Assembly: GCA_902779055.1 (NCBI GenBank)
Contig: CACZAD010000007.1
Coordinates: 434,001 to 498,000 of the forward strand
Direction of reading: 5' to 3'
DNA: 64,000 nt
From: Fibrobacter succinogenes
GTDB lineage: Bacteria > Fibrobacterota > Fibrobacteria > Fibrobacterales > Fibrobacteraceae
The first letter of the stretch is position 1. Every line of letters begins with the position of its first letter. The notes beneath the pieces are model-generated. The model was not told where the DNA came from. It saw nothing but the letters and a program-made list of their open reading frames with translations, and did no database searches. Below are positions 50,688-58,508 of this stretch, one piece after another. The position numbers and the translations under genes are program-made.

Positions 50688-51874
50688 GTTTGCCTAATGG
50701 ATGGAAAAAAGTGAAGTTGGGGGATGTCGCAACGATATCTTCTGGAAGTACGCCGTTAAGATCGAATAAAGCGTATTTTGATAATGGGAACATGCCGTGG
50801 GTAAAAACCATGGATTTGACTAATGGAAAAATCACAAAGACCGATGAATGTATAACAGAATTAGCTGCAAAGAAATGCAAACCATACCCAACAGGAACAG
50901 TTTTAGTTGCAATGTATGGCGGTTTTAACCAAATTGGAAGAACCGGCCTGTTGACTTTCCCTGCGTCTATAAATCAAGCTTTGGCCGCATTACAATTTGA
51001 CAAGGACATTTGTTCTGAATATGTTTTATTCTATTTAAATGCAAATGTTGACCGTTGGCGTTCTTGTGCGGCAAGCAGTAGAAAAGATCCAAATATTACA
51101 TCTCATGATGTTGAAAAATTTAAAATAGTTTTACCCCCGCTTGAAGAGCAGAAGAAGATTGCGGCGACGCTTTCGGTCTGGGACTCCGCCATCGAAAAAA
51201 TGGAAAAACTCATCGATGCGAAAGAAAATCATTTTAATCAGTTGATGAATAAACTTATAGTTATTAACTCATCAAATTCAAAATGGAATACGTTTGCACT
51301 AAAAAATGTATTTGAAGTTGTAAATAGGAAGAATAAAAACGGAAATACCAATATATTGACTTCCTCAGCTCAATATGGTTTGGTAAATCAACAAGAATAT
51401 TACAAGAAAAAAATTGCTTCGTCAAATACTTCTGGATATTACTTGTTGAAAAAAGGTGATTTTGCCTACAATAGAAGTTACTCTACGGGTTATCCTTATG
51501 GGGTTGTTAAACGATTGGATAAATACGAATTAGGCGTCCTTTCAACATTGTACTTGTGTTTTTCCCTAAAAAAGGAATACCAGTCTTATTCTGATTTTTT
51601 TGTATTCCTTTTTGAATCGGGCTATCTAAACAATCAATTAGCTTTGATTTGCAGGGAAGGTGCTCGTAATCATGGATTGCTGAATGTATCGAAAGAAGAT
51701 TTTTTTAATATGAAAGTTCAGTTGCCAAATGAAAAAGAACAACAAAGTATAGTCTGTATTTTACATAATCATTCGCTAGAGCTTTCTCTTCTCAAACAGC
51801 AACTCGAAAACTACAAAAAGCAAAAACAAGGCTTAATGCAAAAACTCCTCACCGGTCAATGGCGCGTGAAATAA
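50684..51874 (+). CDS. hsdS: Type I restriction specificity subunit, two TRDs
   Basis: DNA-recognition subunit of the type I complex. The 396-residue protein has two target recognition domains: TRD1 (about 5-150; GWKKVKLGDVATISSGSTPLRS, PWVKTMDLTNGKI) followed by the central helix (LPPLEEQKKIAATLSVWDSAIEKMEKLI, 160-190), then TRD2 (205-345) and the distal helix (LPNEKEQQSIVCIL, LLKQQLENYKKQKQGLMQKLLTGQWRVK). AT-rich in the TRDs, host-like in the helix regions, as usual for horizontally exchanged specificity genes. Its ATG overlaps the KAP gene stop (ATGA), which couples a cargo gene directly to an R-M subunit. Confidence 0.95.
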   Translation: MSLPNGWKKVKLGDVATISSGSTPLRSNKAYFDNGNMPWVKTMDLTNGKITKTDECITELAAKKCKPYPTGTVLVAMYGGFNQIGRTGLLTFPASINQALAALQFDKDICSEYVLFYLNANVDRWRSCAASSRKDPNITSHDVEKFKIVLPPLEEQKKIAATLSVWDSAIEKMEKLIDAKENHFNQLMNKLIVINSSNSKWNTFALKNVFEVVNRKNKNGNTNILTSSAQYGLVNQQEYYKKKIASSNTSGYYLLKKGDFAYNRSYSTGYPYGVVKRLDKYELGVLSTLYLCFSLKKEYQSYSDFFVFLFESGYLNNQLALICREGARNHGLLNVSKEDFFNMKVQLPNEKEQQSIVCILHNHSLELSLLKQQLENYKKQKQGLMQKLLTGQWRVK

Positions 51875-51888
51875 GGGAGGTTAAGATT

Positions 51889-52692
51889 ATGAAAAATATT
51901 GAAAAGTACAAAGCTGATTTGGAGAATCTTATAAATAAGGGAGAATTATTACATAATGCCATACAATATGAGTGTTATCCCAAGGAGTTCGAAAAGAAAG
52001 TCCTTCTCGCTTTAAAAAAAGAGGAGGCTTGTAAGAAATATATTTCAAAGTTACCGTCCTTTTGTAATGAATATCAAGCATGGTATTCGGAATCAATAGC
52101 AATAATTAAACAATTATTATCTGATCGATTAAATGATTTTATTTCTTACTACGAAGTCCCCAAAAATAGAAAAGAAATAGTGTACGAATCGTATAGAATT
52201 GCAGATTATCTTCAGCGTTTGAAAATTACAAGATATTCGGGTGAAGTTGTTGTTGATCAATCTGCCGCAATCAATAAATATAAGCAGCAGTTAGAAATCT
52301 TAAAATCAGTTCAAAAACGATTTGAAAGCTCTCTATTTGATATTCAGCAATTAGTTCAGGCTGATTTGTTTGATGATGAACTCGACGCAGCGAAACTTCT
52401 GAACAAGAATAAGTTTATGCGTGCAGCTGGAGCTATGGCTGGAGTTGTTTTAGAAAGACATTTGTCACAAGTTTTAAAGAATCATAATTTGACTTGCAAA
52501 AAAGATACGATATCACCTCTAAATGATGCATTAAAATCAGGGAATGTGTACGATTTACCCACATTCCGAAAAATTCAGCATTTAGGGGATATTCGAAATT
52601 TATGCGATCATGACTCAAAACGAGAACCGATGCAGGAAGAAGTTGATGAATTGATTAATGGTGTTGATTCTATCATAAAAACTGTGTTTTAA
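51889..52692 (+). CDS. HEPN-like domain protein inside the R-M island
   Basis: A 267-residue protein not recognised as a whole. Residues 1-160 are helical and charged (KNIEKYKADLENLINKGELLH, LKSVQKRFESSLFDIQQLV). The C-terminus (about 170-265) looks like a HEPN domain: FMRAAGAMAGVVLERHLSQVL as first helix and IRNLCDHDS with Arg236-x4-His241, the RX4-6H signature of HEPN ribonucleases, in a helical end. HEPN RNases act in many defence and toxin systems (for example PrrC and RloC inside type I loci). GGGAGG precedes the ATG at 51889. Two bases separate it from the AlbA_2 gene. Nuclease activity is inference. Confidence 0.65.
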   Translation: MKNIEKYKADLENLINKGELLHNAIQYECYPKEFEKKVLLALKKEEACKKYISKLPSFCNEYQAWYSESIAIIKQLLSDRLNDFISYYEVPKNRKEIVYESYRIADYLQRLKITRYSGEVVVDQSAAINKYKQQLEILKSVQKRFESSLFDIQQLVQADLFDDELDAAKLLNKNKFMRAAGAMAGVVLERHLSQVLKNHNLTCKKDTISPLNDALKSGNVYDLPTFRKIQHLGDIRNLCDHDSKREPMQEEVDELINGVDSIIKTVF

Positions 52693-52694
52693 TT

Positions 52695-53540
52695 ATGCTT
52701 TACAAACCGTTTAAAACTGCACAAGATTTTGAAGGTCTTATCCATTTGGGTGAAACTTCAGAAAGCATACATTGGGATTATAAGCAATCTTTTAATCCTA
52801 AGAAAGCTGAAGACCTTGCAATCGATTTGGCTGCTTTCGCCAATACATTTGGTGGAACTTTGCTAATTGGCGTGGCGGAAAAATCCGATGGAGCAAAGAA
52901 AGTTGCTTCCGGTTTTGTTCCCGGCATAAATGTTGAAGAAATCAGAAAGACAGTCCATACACACATTTCTGAAATTATCTCCCCTAAAATAGATGTTCAA
53001 GTCGTACCGATTGAAGTTTCTGGCAATCTTGTTGTAGCAATAAATGTTGAACCGTCTATAAATCTTGTCGGTGTTTGCCTAGATAGAGATCGGCGACAAT
53101 ATAGTTTCCCGTATCGAACGGAATATGGCAATCAATTTATGATATATGAAGAGGTGGAAAAGAGAATGGTCGATAATAAAACGAGAGCGATGTATCTAAA
53201 GTTAAAGAAAAATCTCCCCTCTGGTGGTAGAGTGACTTTATATCCCTTTCCAATAAGAAATTACCGAACCCAATGGTTTTTTGAATGGGTGGATGGATTT
53301 GATAACGAAATAAAACTAGTGGCAAACGGCTTTAGATCCATTGTTGTTCCGATATCCTTTATTGAAGAAGTATGGCAGGGACATAATGGTGTTTGCTTAA
53401 AGATGAATACACGGTTGTACTGTAGCCCTAATTTTATTGATTTTGAAAATTCAGAAAAGATGGCCATCTATGAAGCGAATTTAGAAAATGCAATTGAAGC
53501 ACAAAGATTTTTCTCTAAGGCTCGAAATAAGACTAAGTAA
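52695..53540 (+). CDS. AlbA_2 / Schlafen-type domain protein
   Basis: A 281-residue protein with an N-terminal AlbA_2 (divergent AAA-4, Schlafen-core-related) domain at about 15-150: ESIHWDYKQSF (the ExxxxxxK pattern), LAIDLAAFANTFGGTLLIGVAE (the AfANtxGGxlxiGv signature) and VVPIEVSGNLVVAINVEPS. The C-terminal half (GRVTLYPFPIRNYRTQWFFEWVDG) is unrecognised. Such domains bind nucleic acid, and Schlafen proteins in animals cut tRNA. It begins two bases after the HEPN gene and ends before a perfect inverted repeat preceding hsdR. Function unknown; pairing with HEPN suggests a joint role. Confidence 0.8.
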   Translation: MLYKPFKTAQDFEGLIHLGETSESIHWDYKQSFNPKKAEDLAIDLAAFANTFGGTLLIGVAEKSDGAKKVASGFVPGINVEEIRKTVHTHISEIISPKIDVQVVPIEVSGNLVVAINVEPSINLVGVCLDRDRRQYSFPYRTEYGNQFMIYEEVEKRMVDNKTRAMYLKLKKNLPSGGRVTLYPFPIRNYRTQWFFEWVDGFDNEIKLVANGFRSIVVPISFIEEVWQGHNGVCLKMNTRLYCSPNFIDFENSEKMAIYEANLENAIEAQRFFSKARNKTK

Positions 53541-53548
53541 GGGAATAA

Positions 53549-53579
53549 TTTCTATGGTCACAAATTGTGACCATAGAAA
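53549..53579. repeat. Perfect inverted repeat between the AlbA_2 gene and hsdR
   Basis: TTTCTATGGTCACAA-A-TTGTGACCATAGAAA: 15-bp arms with a 1-base centre (31 bases), eight bases after the AlbA_2 stop and 21 bases before the hsdR start. No T-run follows. The one-base centre argues against an RNA hairpin and for a protein-binding or recombination site. Confidence 0.88.
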
Positions 53580-53600
53580 AGGCAATTGAGGTTAACGACT

Positions 53601-56600
53601 ATGCAACAACAGCCTGATTACAGAGAGATTCCGACATCGCAGATTCCGGCGATGCGGTTGTTGGCGAATCTCGGGTTCAAGCCGCTTACGCCCGAAGAGG
53701 TGATGCTGGAGCGCAAGGGTAAGCTTGCCAACGTGTTGCTCGAAGATATTCTGCTTTCGCAGTTGCGTAAACTGAACTCGTTTACGCACAAGGGGACCAA
53801 GTGTGATTTTAGCGAAGAAAGCTTGCGTGGTGCCGTCTTGAAACTCAAGAATATGCAGTACGATGGCTTGGTGCGTACGAATTATAAGATTTATGATTTG
53901 CTCACGCTCCCGCAGTCCGAAGAAGAATCGGTTGAGGGCGACAAGCGTAGTTACGACATTCGCTATGTTGATTGGCAAGAACCGGCGAATAATGTGTTCC
54001 ATGCGGTTGCTGAATTCGATGTGGAGTGCGCAAAATCTACTGCTCGCATCATTCCCGATATCGTGCTGTTTGTGAACGGGATCCCGTTCGCTGTTATTGA
54101 AAATAAATCGCCCGAAGAAGGTGTCAAACAGGGTATTTCGCAGATGATTCGCAACCAGGGGGACGATTATATCCCTCGGCTGTTTACTTTTTGCCAAATG
54201 CTTTTGTCGGTAAGCATGAATGATGCGACTTATGCCACTGTGGGGACTCCCGAAAAGTTCTGGAGCCTTTGGCGCGAACTTGAAATCAAGGATAAGGAAA
54301 TCGAAGCTGCGATTAACAAAAAGGTTTCGGCAGAAGATGAAGACCGAATATTCTCGGTGCCTAAATTCAAGCCGTTCCGCAAGGATAATCCGCAGACAAA
54401 GCGTGTGGTGACGAAACAAGACCGTCTTATTTATTGCCTATGCAAGCCGGAGCGATTGCTTGAATTGGCTTATCGTTTTATTTTGTTTGATGAAGGTATA
54501 AAGAAAATAGCCCGTTATCAGCAGTTCTTTGTGGTACACTCGGCATTGAAACGTATTCGGAATATCGATAGCGAAGGCAAACGCAAGGGTGGACTTGTGT
54601 GGCATACGCAGGGGTCGGGTAAGTCGCTTTCGATGGTGATGCTTGCTCGTGGAATAGCTTTGGATTCAACATATGATCCCGATTGCAATATTGATAATGC
54701 GCGTATAGTCCTTGTCACGGACCGCAAGGATTTGGATACGCAGATTCATGACACTTTCAAACATTGTGGAATGGAAGTTATCAAGGCGACTTCGGGTGAA
54801 AACCTGCTTAATCTTATGGGTTCTGATACCCCTGCCGTTATCACGACTGTTATTAACAAGTTCGACAAGGCTTTGAATAAACGGCAATATGTTGAAAAAT
54901 CAAACAACATCTTTTTGCTTGTGGATGAAGCTCACCGCACGCAGTATAAAAATCTGCATGCACGTATGAAACAGATGCTCCCGAACGCCAGCTATATCGG
55001 CTTTACGGGAACGCCGCTGATGAAAAAAGAAAAGAATAGCTTTGGCAAGTTTGGCGGAATGATTAAGCCTTGCTATACGATTCAGCAGGCGAATGAGGAT
55101 GGTGCTGTTGTTCCGCTGCTTTACGAAGGTCGTCACGCAGAGCTCAAGCAAGACAAGGCGGCGATAGATCTTTGGTTTGACCGTTTTACAGCGGGGTTGA
55201 ATGAAAAGCAAAAGGCTGACCTTAAGAAAAAATATGCTCGAGCCGAGATGCTGAACAAGGCGGAACGCGTCGTGTATATGCGTGCGTTTGATATCAGCGA
55301 GCATTTCCGTACGAACTGGCAAGGGACTCCGTTCAAGGCACAACTTGTCGCACCGAGCAAGGAAACTGCAATCCAATACCATGAATTCTTGGATGAAATT
55401 GGCTTCGTGAGTTCGGAGGTTATCATTTCGGGACCTGATGAAAGAGAAGGGTATTCTGAAGTTGGGGAAGAACCGAGCGCTCGTGTAACGAAATTCTGGC
55501 AAAAGATGATGGCTCGTTATGGCGACGAGGATTCATATAATAACTCGATTATTAATAGCTTCAAGGGTTCGGGTAAACCGGAAATCTTGATTGTATGTGA
55601 TAAGTTGCTGACGGGCTTTGATGCTGAACGCAACACAGTTCTGTACCTTTGCCGCACGCTCAAGGAACATACGTTGTTGCAGGCTATTGCACGTGTGAAC
55701 CGTTTGTTCGAGGAAAATGGCAAAAAGAAGGATTTCGGTTATATCGTAGATTACGCTAACGTTCGTGATAACTTGGATACAGCTCTTGTAATGTACAAGG
55801 CGTTGGAAAACTTTGATCCCGAGGATATTCAGGGGTTAATGACGGATGTTTCGGAACAGGTCGATAAATTGCCTCAGTTGCGTTCGAACCTTTGGGATAT
55901 TTTCAAGGGCGTTCGTAACAAGAAAGATGCTGAGCAGATGGAACGCCATTTGGCCGATGAAAAACGCCGTAACGATTTCTACAAGGCGCTGCGAGATTTC
56001 GGAAAGTGCCTGAGTATCGCGATGTCGTCGCAGAAGTTCCTGGAAAAGACTCCTGCCGAAGATATGATGCGGCTCCGCAGGGAGTTCAAGATGTTCTCGG
56101 ATATGCGCGTGTCTGTAAAGCACCGCTATGCTGATGATGTGGATTACAGCGAGTATGAGCCGAAAATCAAGAAATTGCTTGATACGCATATCCAGTCGGA
56201 TAATGTTGTGCAGATTGTTGCTCCTGTGAATATTTTAGATCCGAAGTTTACGAAAAAATTGAGCGATGACAAGCGCGGTTATGATGCTCGTGGCAAGGCT
56301 GCTAGTGCGGATTCGATTGCGCATGCACTCAAGAAAACCGTGACGGAAAAGATGGAAGAAGATCCGGCATTCTACGAGAAATTCTCAAAGATGATTCAGG
56401 ATGTCATTGATCGTTTCCAAGCGGGGAAGATTTCTGAGGACGAATATTTTTCCAAGGTGCAGAGCTTGCAAGACGATTTCAAAAGCAAGAGACGCGATGA
56501 TGTGCCTGAAGAAATTAGCGAGAATGAGGATGCGGCAGCTTATTATGGCGTTGCTTTATCAGCCTTTATGTTTTGCGGAAAATGCGATGCGGCTGAAGCA

Positions 56601-56828
56601 AGGCGAATTGCTGCAAAGATGGCTTTGTTTACGGTTAAATCGTTTGAGATGCATCATAAAATTCAGTTTTGGAATGATACAGATGCGCAGAATCGCGTAA
56701 GGAATGAACTGGATGACTTTTTGTTTGATGAAATTCAGGTGCGAGAACGCTTTGGCTGGTCAAATGATGATATTGACTCGCTCGAAGATAAGATTATGAA
56801 TGTGGCAAGGCGGCGTTCTCATGAATGA
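53601..56828 (+). CDS. hsdR: Type I restriction endonuclease subunit R
   Basis: ATP-driven translocase and nuclease of the type I complex. The 1075-residue protein starts with the PD-(D/E)XK nuclease domain (PDIVLFVNGIPFAVIENKSP; Asp153, Glu167, Lys169), followed by the superfamily 2 motor: Walker A HTQGSGKSLS (335-344), VTDRKDLDTQI, DEAH at 442-445, GFTGTPLM, and LTGFDAERNTVLYL...LLQAIARVNR (motif VI). The C-terminal helical region binds HsdM. Start at 53601 has GAGG upstream. Base composition is host-like. The stop overlaps the YgjP-like gene (ATGAATGA). Complete by length and motifs. Confidence 0.97.
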   Translation: MQQQPDYREIPTSQIPAMRLLANLGFKPLTPEEVMLERKGKLANVLLEDILLSQLRKLNSFTHKGTKCDFSEESLRGAVLKLKNMQYDGLVRTNYKIYDLLTLPQSEEESVEGDKRSYDIRYVDWQEPANNVFHAVAEFDVECAKSTARIIPDIVLFVNGIPFAVIENKSPEEGVKQGISQMIRNQGDDYIPRLFTFCQMLLSVSMNDATYATVGTPEKFWSLWRELEIKDKEIEAAINKKVSAEDEDRIFSVPKFKPFRKDNPQTKRVVTKQDRLIYCLCKPERLLELAYRFILFDEGIKKIARYQQFFVVHSALKRIRNIDSEGKRKGGLVWHTQGSGKSLSMVMLARGIALDSTYDPDCNIDNARIVLVTDRKDLDTQIHDTFKHCGMEVIKATSGENLLNLMGSDTPAVITTVINKFDKALNKRQYVEKSNNIFLLVDEAHRTQYKNLHARMKQMLPNASYIGFTGTPLMKKEKNSFGKFGGMIKPCYTIQQANEDGAVVPLLYEGRHAELKQDKAAIDLWFDRFTAGLNEKQKADLKKKYARAEMLNKAERVVYMRAFDISEHFRTNWQGTPFKAQLVAPSKETAIQYHEFLDEIGFVSSEVIISGPDEREGYSEVGEEPSARVTKFWQKMMARYGDEDSYNNSIINSFKGSGKPEILIVCDKLLTGFDAERNTVLYLCRTLKEHTLLQAIARVNRLFEENGKKKDFGYIVDYANVRDNLDTALVMYKALENFDPEDIQGLMTDVSEQVDKLPQLRSNLWDIFKGVRNKKDAEQMERHLADEKRRNDFYKALRDFGKCLSIAMSSQKFLEKTPAEDMMRLRREFKMFSDMRVSVKHRYADDVDYSEYEPKIKKLLDTHIQSDNVVQIVAPVNILDPKFTKKLSDDKRGYDARGKAASADSIAHALKKTVTEKMEEDPAFYEKFSKMIQDVIDRFQAGKISEDEYFSKVQSLQDDFKSKRRDDVPEEISENEDAAAYYGVALSAFMFCGKCDAAEARRIAAKMALFTVKSFEMHHKIQFWNDTDAQNRVRNELDDFLFDEIQVRERFGWSNDDIDSLEDKIMNVARRRSHE

Positions 56829-57519
56829 ATTGTCGGTTGTTAAATACGGAGATCGCGAGATTGCGTATGCGGTGGAATTTTCTTGCCGCAAGACGTTGGA
56901 AATATCGGTAAAGCCTGATAGCGCTGTGCAAGTGAAGGCTCCGCAAGGGGTGTCTTTTGAGGCTATTGCGCAGAAAGTACAGAAGAAGGCTCCGTGGATT
57001 GTTGAAAAACAGGACTGGTTTGCAAAATTCCCTAAAGCTACGCCTCCAAGACAATATTTAGGGGGCGAAACGCATTCGTATTTGGGGCGGCGTTATCGCC
57101 TGAAAATTGAAAAGGGCGATACTTGCAGCGTTAAAATCAATGGCGGTTTTATTAGAGTTGAATCAAATGATGTTAGTGCGGATACCGTACGAAAGTTGAT
57201 GGAAGAGTGGCTTCGCTTGCGTGCTTTGGTGCAGTTTAGGAAAATTTTAGAGTTGTATGTGGCAAAATTTAAGATTGAAGCTCCGCTGCGTTTGCAAATT
57301 CGCAAGATGAAGACTCGGTGGGGGTCGCTTTCGAAGGGTGGCATGCTGACTTTAAATTTGAGTCTTGTTGCTGCTCCAAAGGAGTGTATTGAGTATGTTG
57401 TGGTACATGAGCTTTGTCATTTGAAATACGCTAATCATAGTGATGCATTTTTTGCGTTGCTGGAATCACGACTGCCTGACTGGAAGCGTCGAAAAATGAA
57501 ATTGGAGGAATGGCGGTAG
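56821..57519 (+). CDS. YgjP-like metallopeptidase (DUF45)
   Basis: A 232-residue putative zinc peptidase of the YgjP/WLM group. The zinc motif is VHELCHLKYANHSDAFF (HELCH at 196-200, third His206), preceded by RKMKTRWGSLSKGGMLTLNLSL, the family signature. All ligands are present. Genes of this family are regularly found beside type I R-M operons, but the role is unknown; processing of R-M proteins is a guess. ATG at 56821 overlaps the hsdR stop, so it is translated with hsdR. Last gene of the island. Confidence 0.9.
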   Translation: MNELSVVKYGDREIAYAVEFSCRKTLEISVKPDSAVQVKAPQGVSFEAIAQKVQKKAPWIVEKQDWFAKFPKATPPRQYLGGETHSYLGRRYRLKIEKGDTCSVKINGGFIRVESNDVSADTVRKLMEEWLRLRALVQFRKILELYVAKFKIEAPLRLQIRKMKTRWGSLSKGGMLTLNLSLVAAPKECIEYVVVHELCHLKYANHSDAFFALLESRLPDWKRRKMKLEEWR

Positions 57520-57548
57520 GAAAAATGTGATGCGCGCGGGCGGGTGGC

Positions 57549-57673
57549 GAATAGCGAGATTAGACAAAAGTTTCACTTCGTTTCAACTTTTGCCCTTCGG
57601 GTTACGCCATACGGCGTAATCTCTAAATTGCCCATTGTTCGCTATGCTCTCTGGGCAATTTAGTCGAACTCAC
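57549..57673. other. Split tRNA-Pro 3' fragment around a hairpin-rich insert
   Basis: GAATAGCGAGATT (57549-57561) and TCGAACTCAC (57664-57673) match the adjacent halves of the T-arm/acceptor region of the intact tRNA-Pro at 57746 (plus-strand reading GAATAGCGAGATT then CGAACTCAC). About 102 bases lie between, with several hairpins: CAAAAGTT...AACTTTTG, TTACGCC-ATAC-GGCGTAA (57598-57617 area) and AAATTGCCCA...TGGGCAATTT. It lies between the R-M island and tRNA-Pro. Could be a relic of integration at the tRNA gene or a tRNA-derived repeat. Confidence 0.6.
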
Positions 57674-57713
57674 TTCGTGTGTTCTCATCTCTCGGAATTT
57701 CTGTATAAAAAAA

Positions 57714-57734
57714 AAGACTCCGTAAAGGAGTCTT
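57714..57734 (-). terminator. Terminator of tRNA-Pro
   Basis: Perfect 8-bp stem AAGACTCC / GGAGTCTT with loop GTAAA. On the minus strand it ends in a nine-T run, directly downstream of the tRNA. Confidence 0.85.
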
Positions 57735-57745
57735 CTTTGTTTTAG

Positions 57746-57819
57746 TCGGAATAGCGAGATTCGAACTCACGACCTCTTGCTCCCGAAGCAAGCGCTCTAC
57801 CAGGCTGAGCTATATTCCG
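57746..57819 (-). tRNA. tRNA-Pro (anticodon CGG)
   Basis: The minus strand reads CGGAATA TA GCTC...GAGC, anticodon arm CTTGC-TTCGGGA-GCAAG, T arm GTGAG-TTCGAAT-CTCGC, acceptor TATTCCG and discriminator A. Loop positions give CGG after U33, i.e. proline. C1-G72 is the usual bacterial tRNA-Pro pair. CCA is not encoded. The neighbouring R-M island lies on its 3' side, the usual side for tRNA-targeted integration. Confidence 0.95.
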
Positions 57820-57920
57820 TTTTGTTTTTGTCTTGACGCTTCGTCGTTGACGCGCACAATTATAGTTAATTTCTTTTCACTTTTAAAGGGGTAAGGGCAA
57901 AAAAAGTGAAATTTTTTTCA

Positions 57921-58376
57921 TTATTTTTTCTTTTTTGCGACTTGCGGGTGCGGCTTGCCGATTTTCATGATGCTGGAACCGGCGTTATCGGGTTCAACCT
58001 TGTAGAAAACGACTCGATTTTTCCATTCGGAGCGCACTTTGCGGTCGATGATTCGCTTGACGTTGCCGTATTCCGGGTTTCCGCCACCGTGAATCACTCG
58101 TAAAACGCTGAGGCCTGCGATGAGGAGGTCGTCGATGCGCCGCTCAACGGCTTCGGCTGCTTCTTCGGATGTGAGGCCATGTAGGTCGATTTCGTCTTCG
58201 GGGTTGGGGAGTTCCCAAGCGGCGGGATTGCGGCGCATTTTCTTGCCACGTGTGGCGCGTTGCGGTCTTGCTTCGGCTTCTGCCTCGGCCTGGATTTCGG
58301 CAAGTTCGTCCTTGTCTTCCATTTGGTGGTTCTTGATCCACTCTAACTGAAATTCTTCTTCTGCATTTAAAGGCAT
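57921..58376 (-). CDS. Smr domain protein
   Basis: A 151-residue protein: an acidic Glu/Ala-rich N-terminal half (DELAEIQAEAEAEARPQ), then an Smr domain (about 60-140) with IDLHGLTSEEA (DxH motif), RVIHGGGNPEYGN (HGxG motif) and a lysine-rich tail. Smr domains, also found at the end of MutS2, have nicking or RNase activity in several proteins. A stand-alone role is unknown. It sits just after tRNA-Pro on the same strand. Confidence 0.85.
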   Translation of the reverse strand: MPLNAEEEFQLEWIKNHQMEDKDELAEIQAEAEAEARPQRATRGKKMRRNPAAWELPNPEDEIDLHGLTSEEAAEAVERRIDDLLIAGLSVLRVIHGGGNPEYGNVKRIIDRKVRSEWKNRVVFYKVEPDNAGSSIMKIGKPHPQVAKKKK

Positions 58377-58430
58377 TATCTTTCCTGCTTTTTAGCGAAA
58401 TATAAAAAATGCTTCATTCAAACTGTGTAA

Positions 58431-58462
58431 GGCGATCCCGGAACGGAGTCCGGGATGACATA
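58431..58462. repeat. Dispersed palindromic repeat (CCCGGAAC...GTCCGGGATGACA)
   Basis: GATCCCGGAAC and GTCCGGGATGACA pair as an inverted copy of the TGTCATCCCGG family between the Smr and acyltransferase genes, with a degraded second GGGGTGACATTG nearby. Confidence 0.7.
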
Positions 58463-58508
58463 GGGGCCGGGATGTCTGATTGGGGTGACATTGCGTTTGA
58501 AAGTGTAT

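Noticed and set aside
45366..51874. Phase-variable inversion between the two hsdS genes
   Set aside because: The genes share no visible inverted or direct repeats, lie in the same orientation and no invertase gene is nearby.
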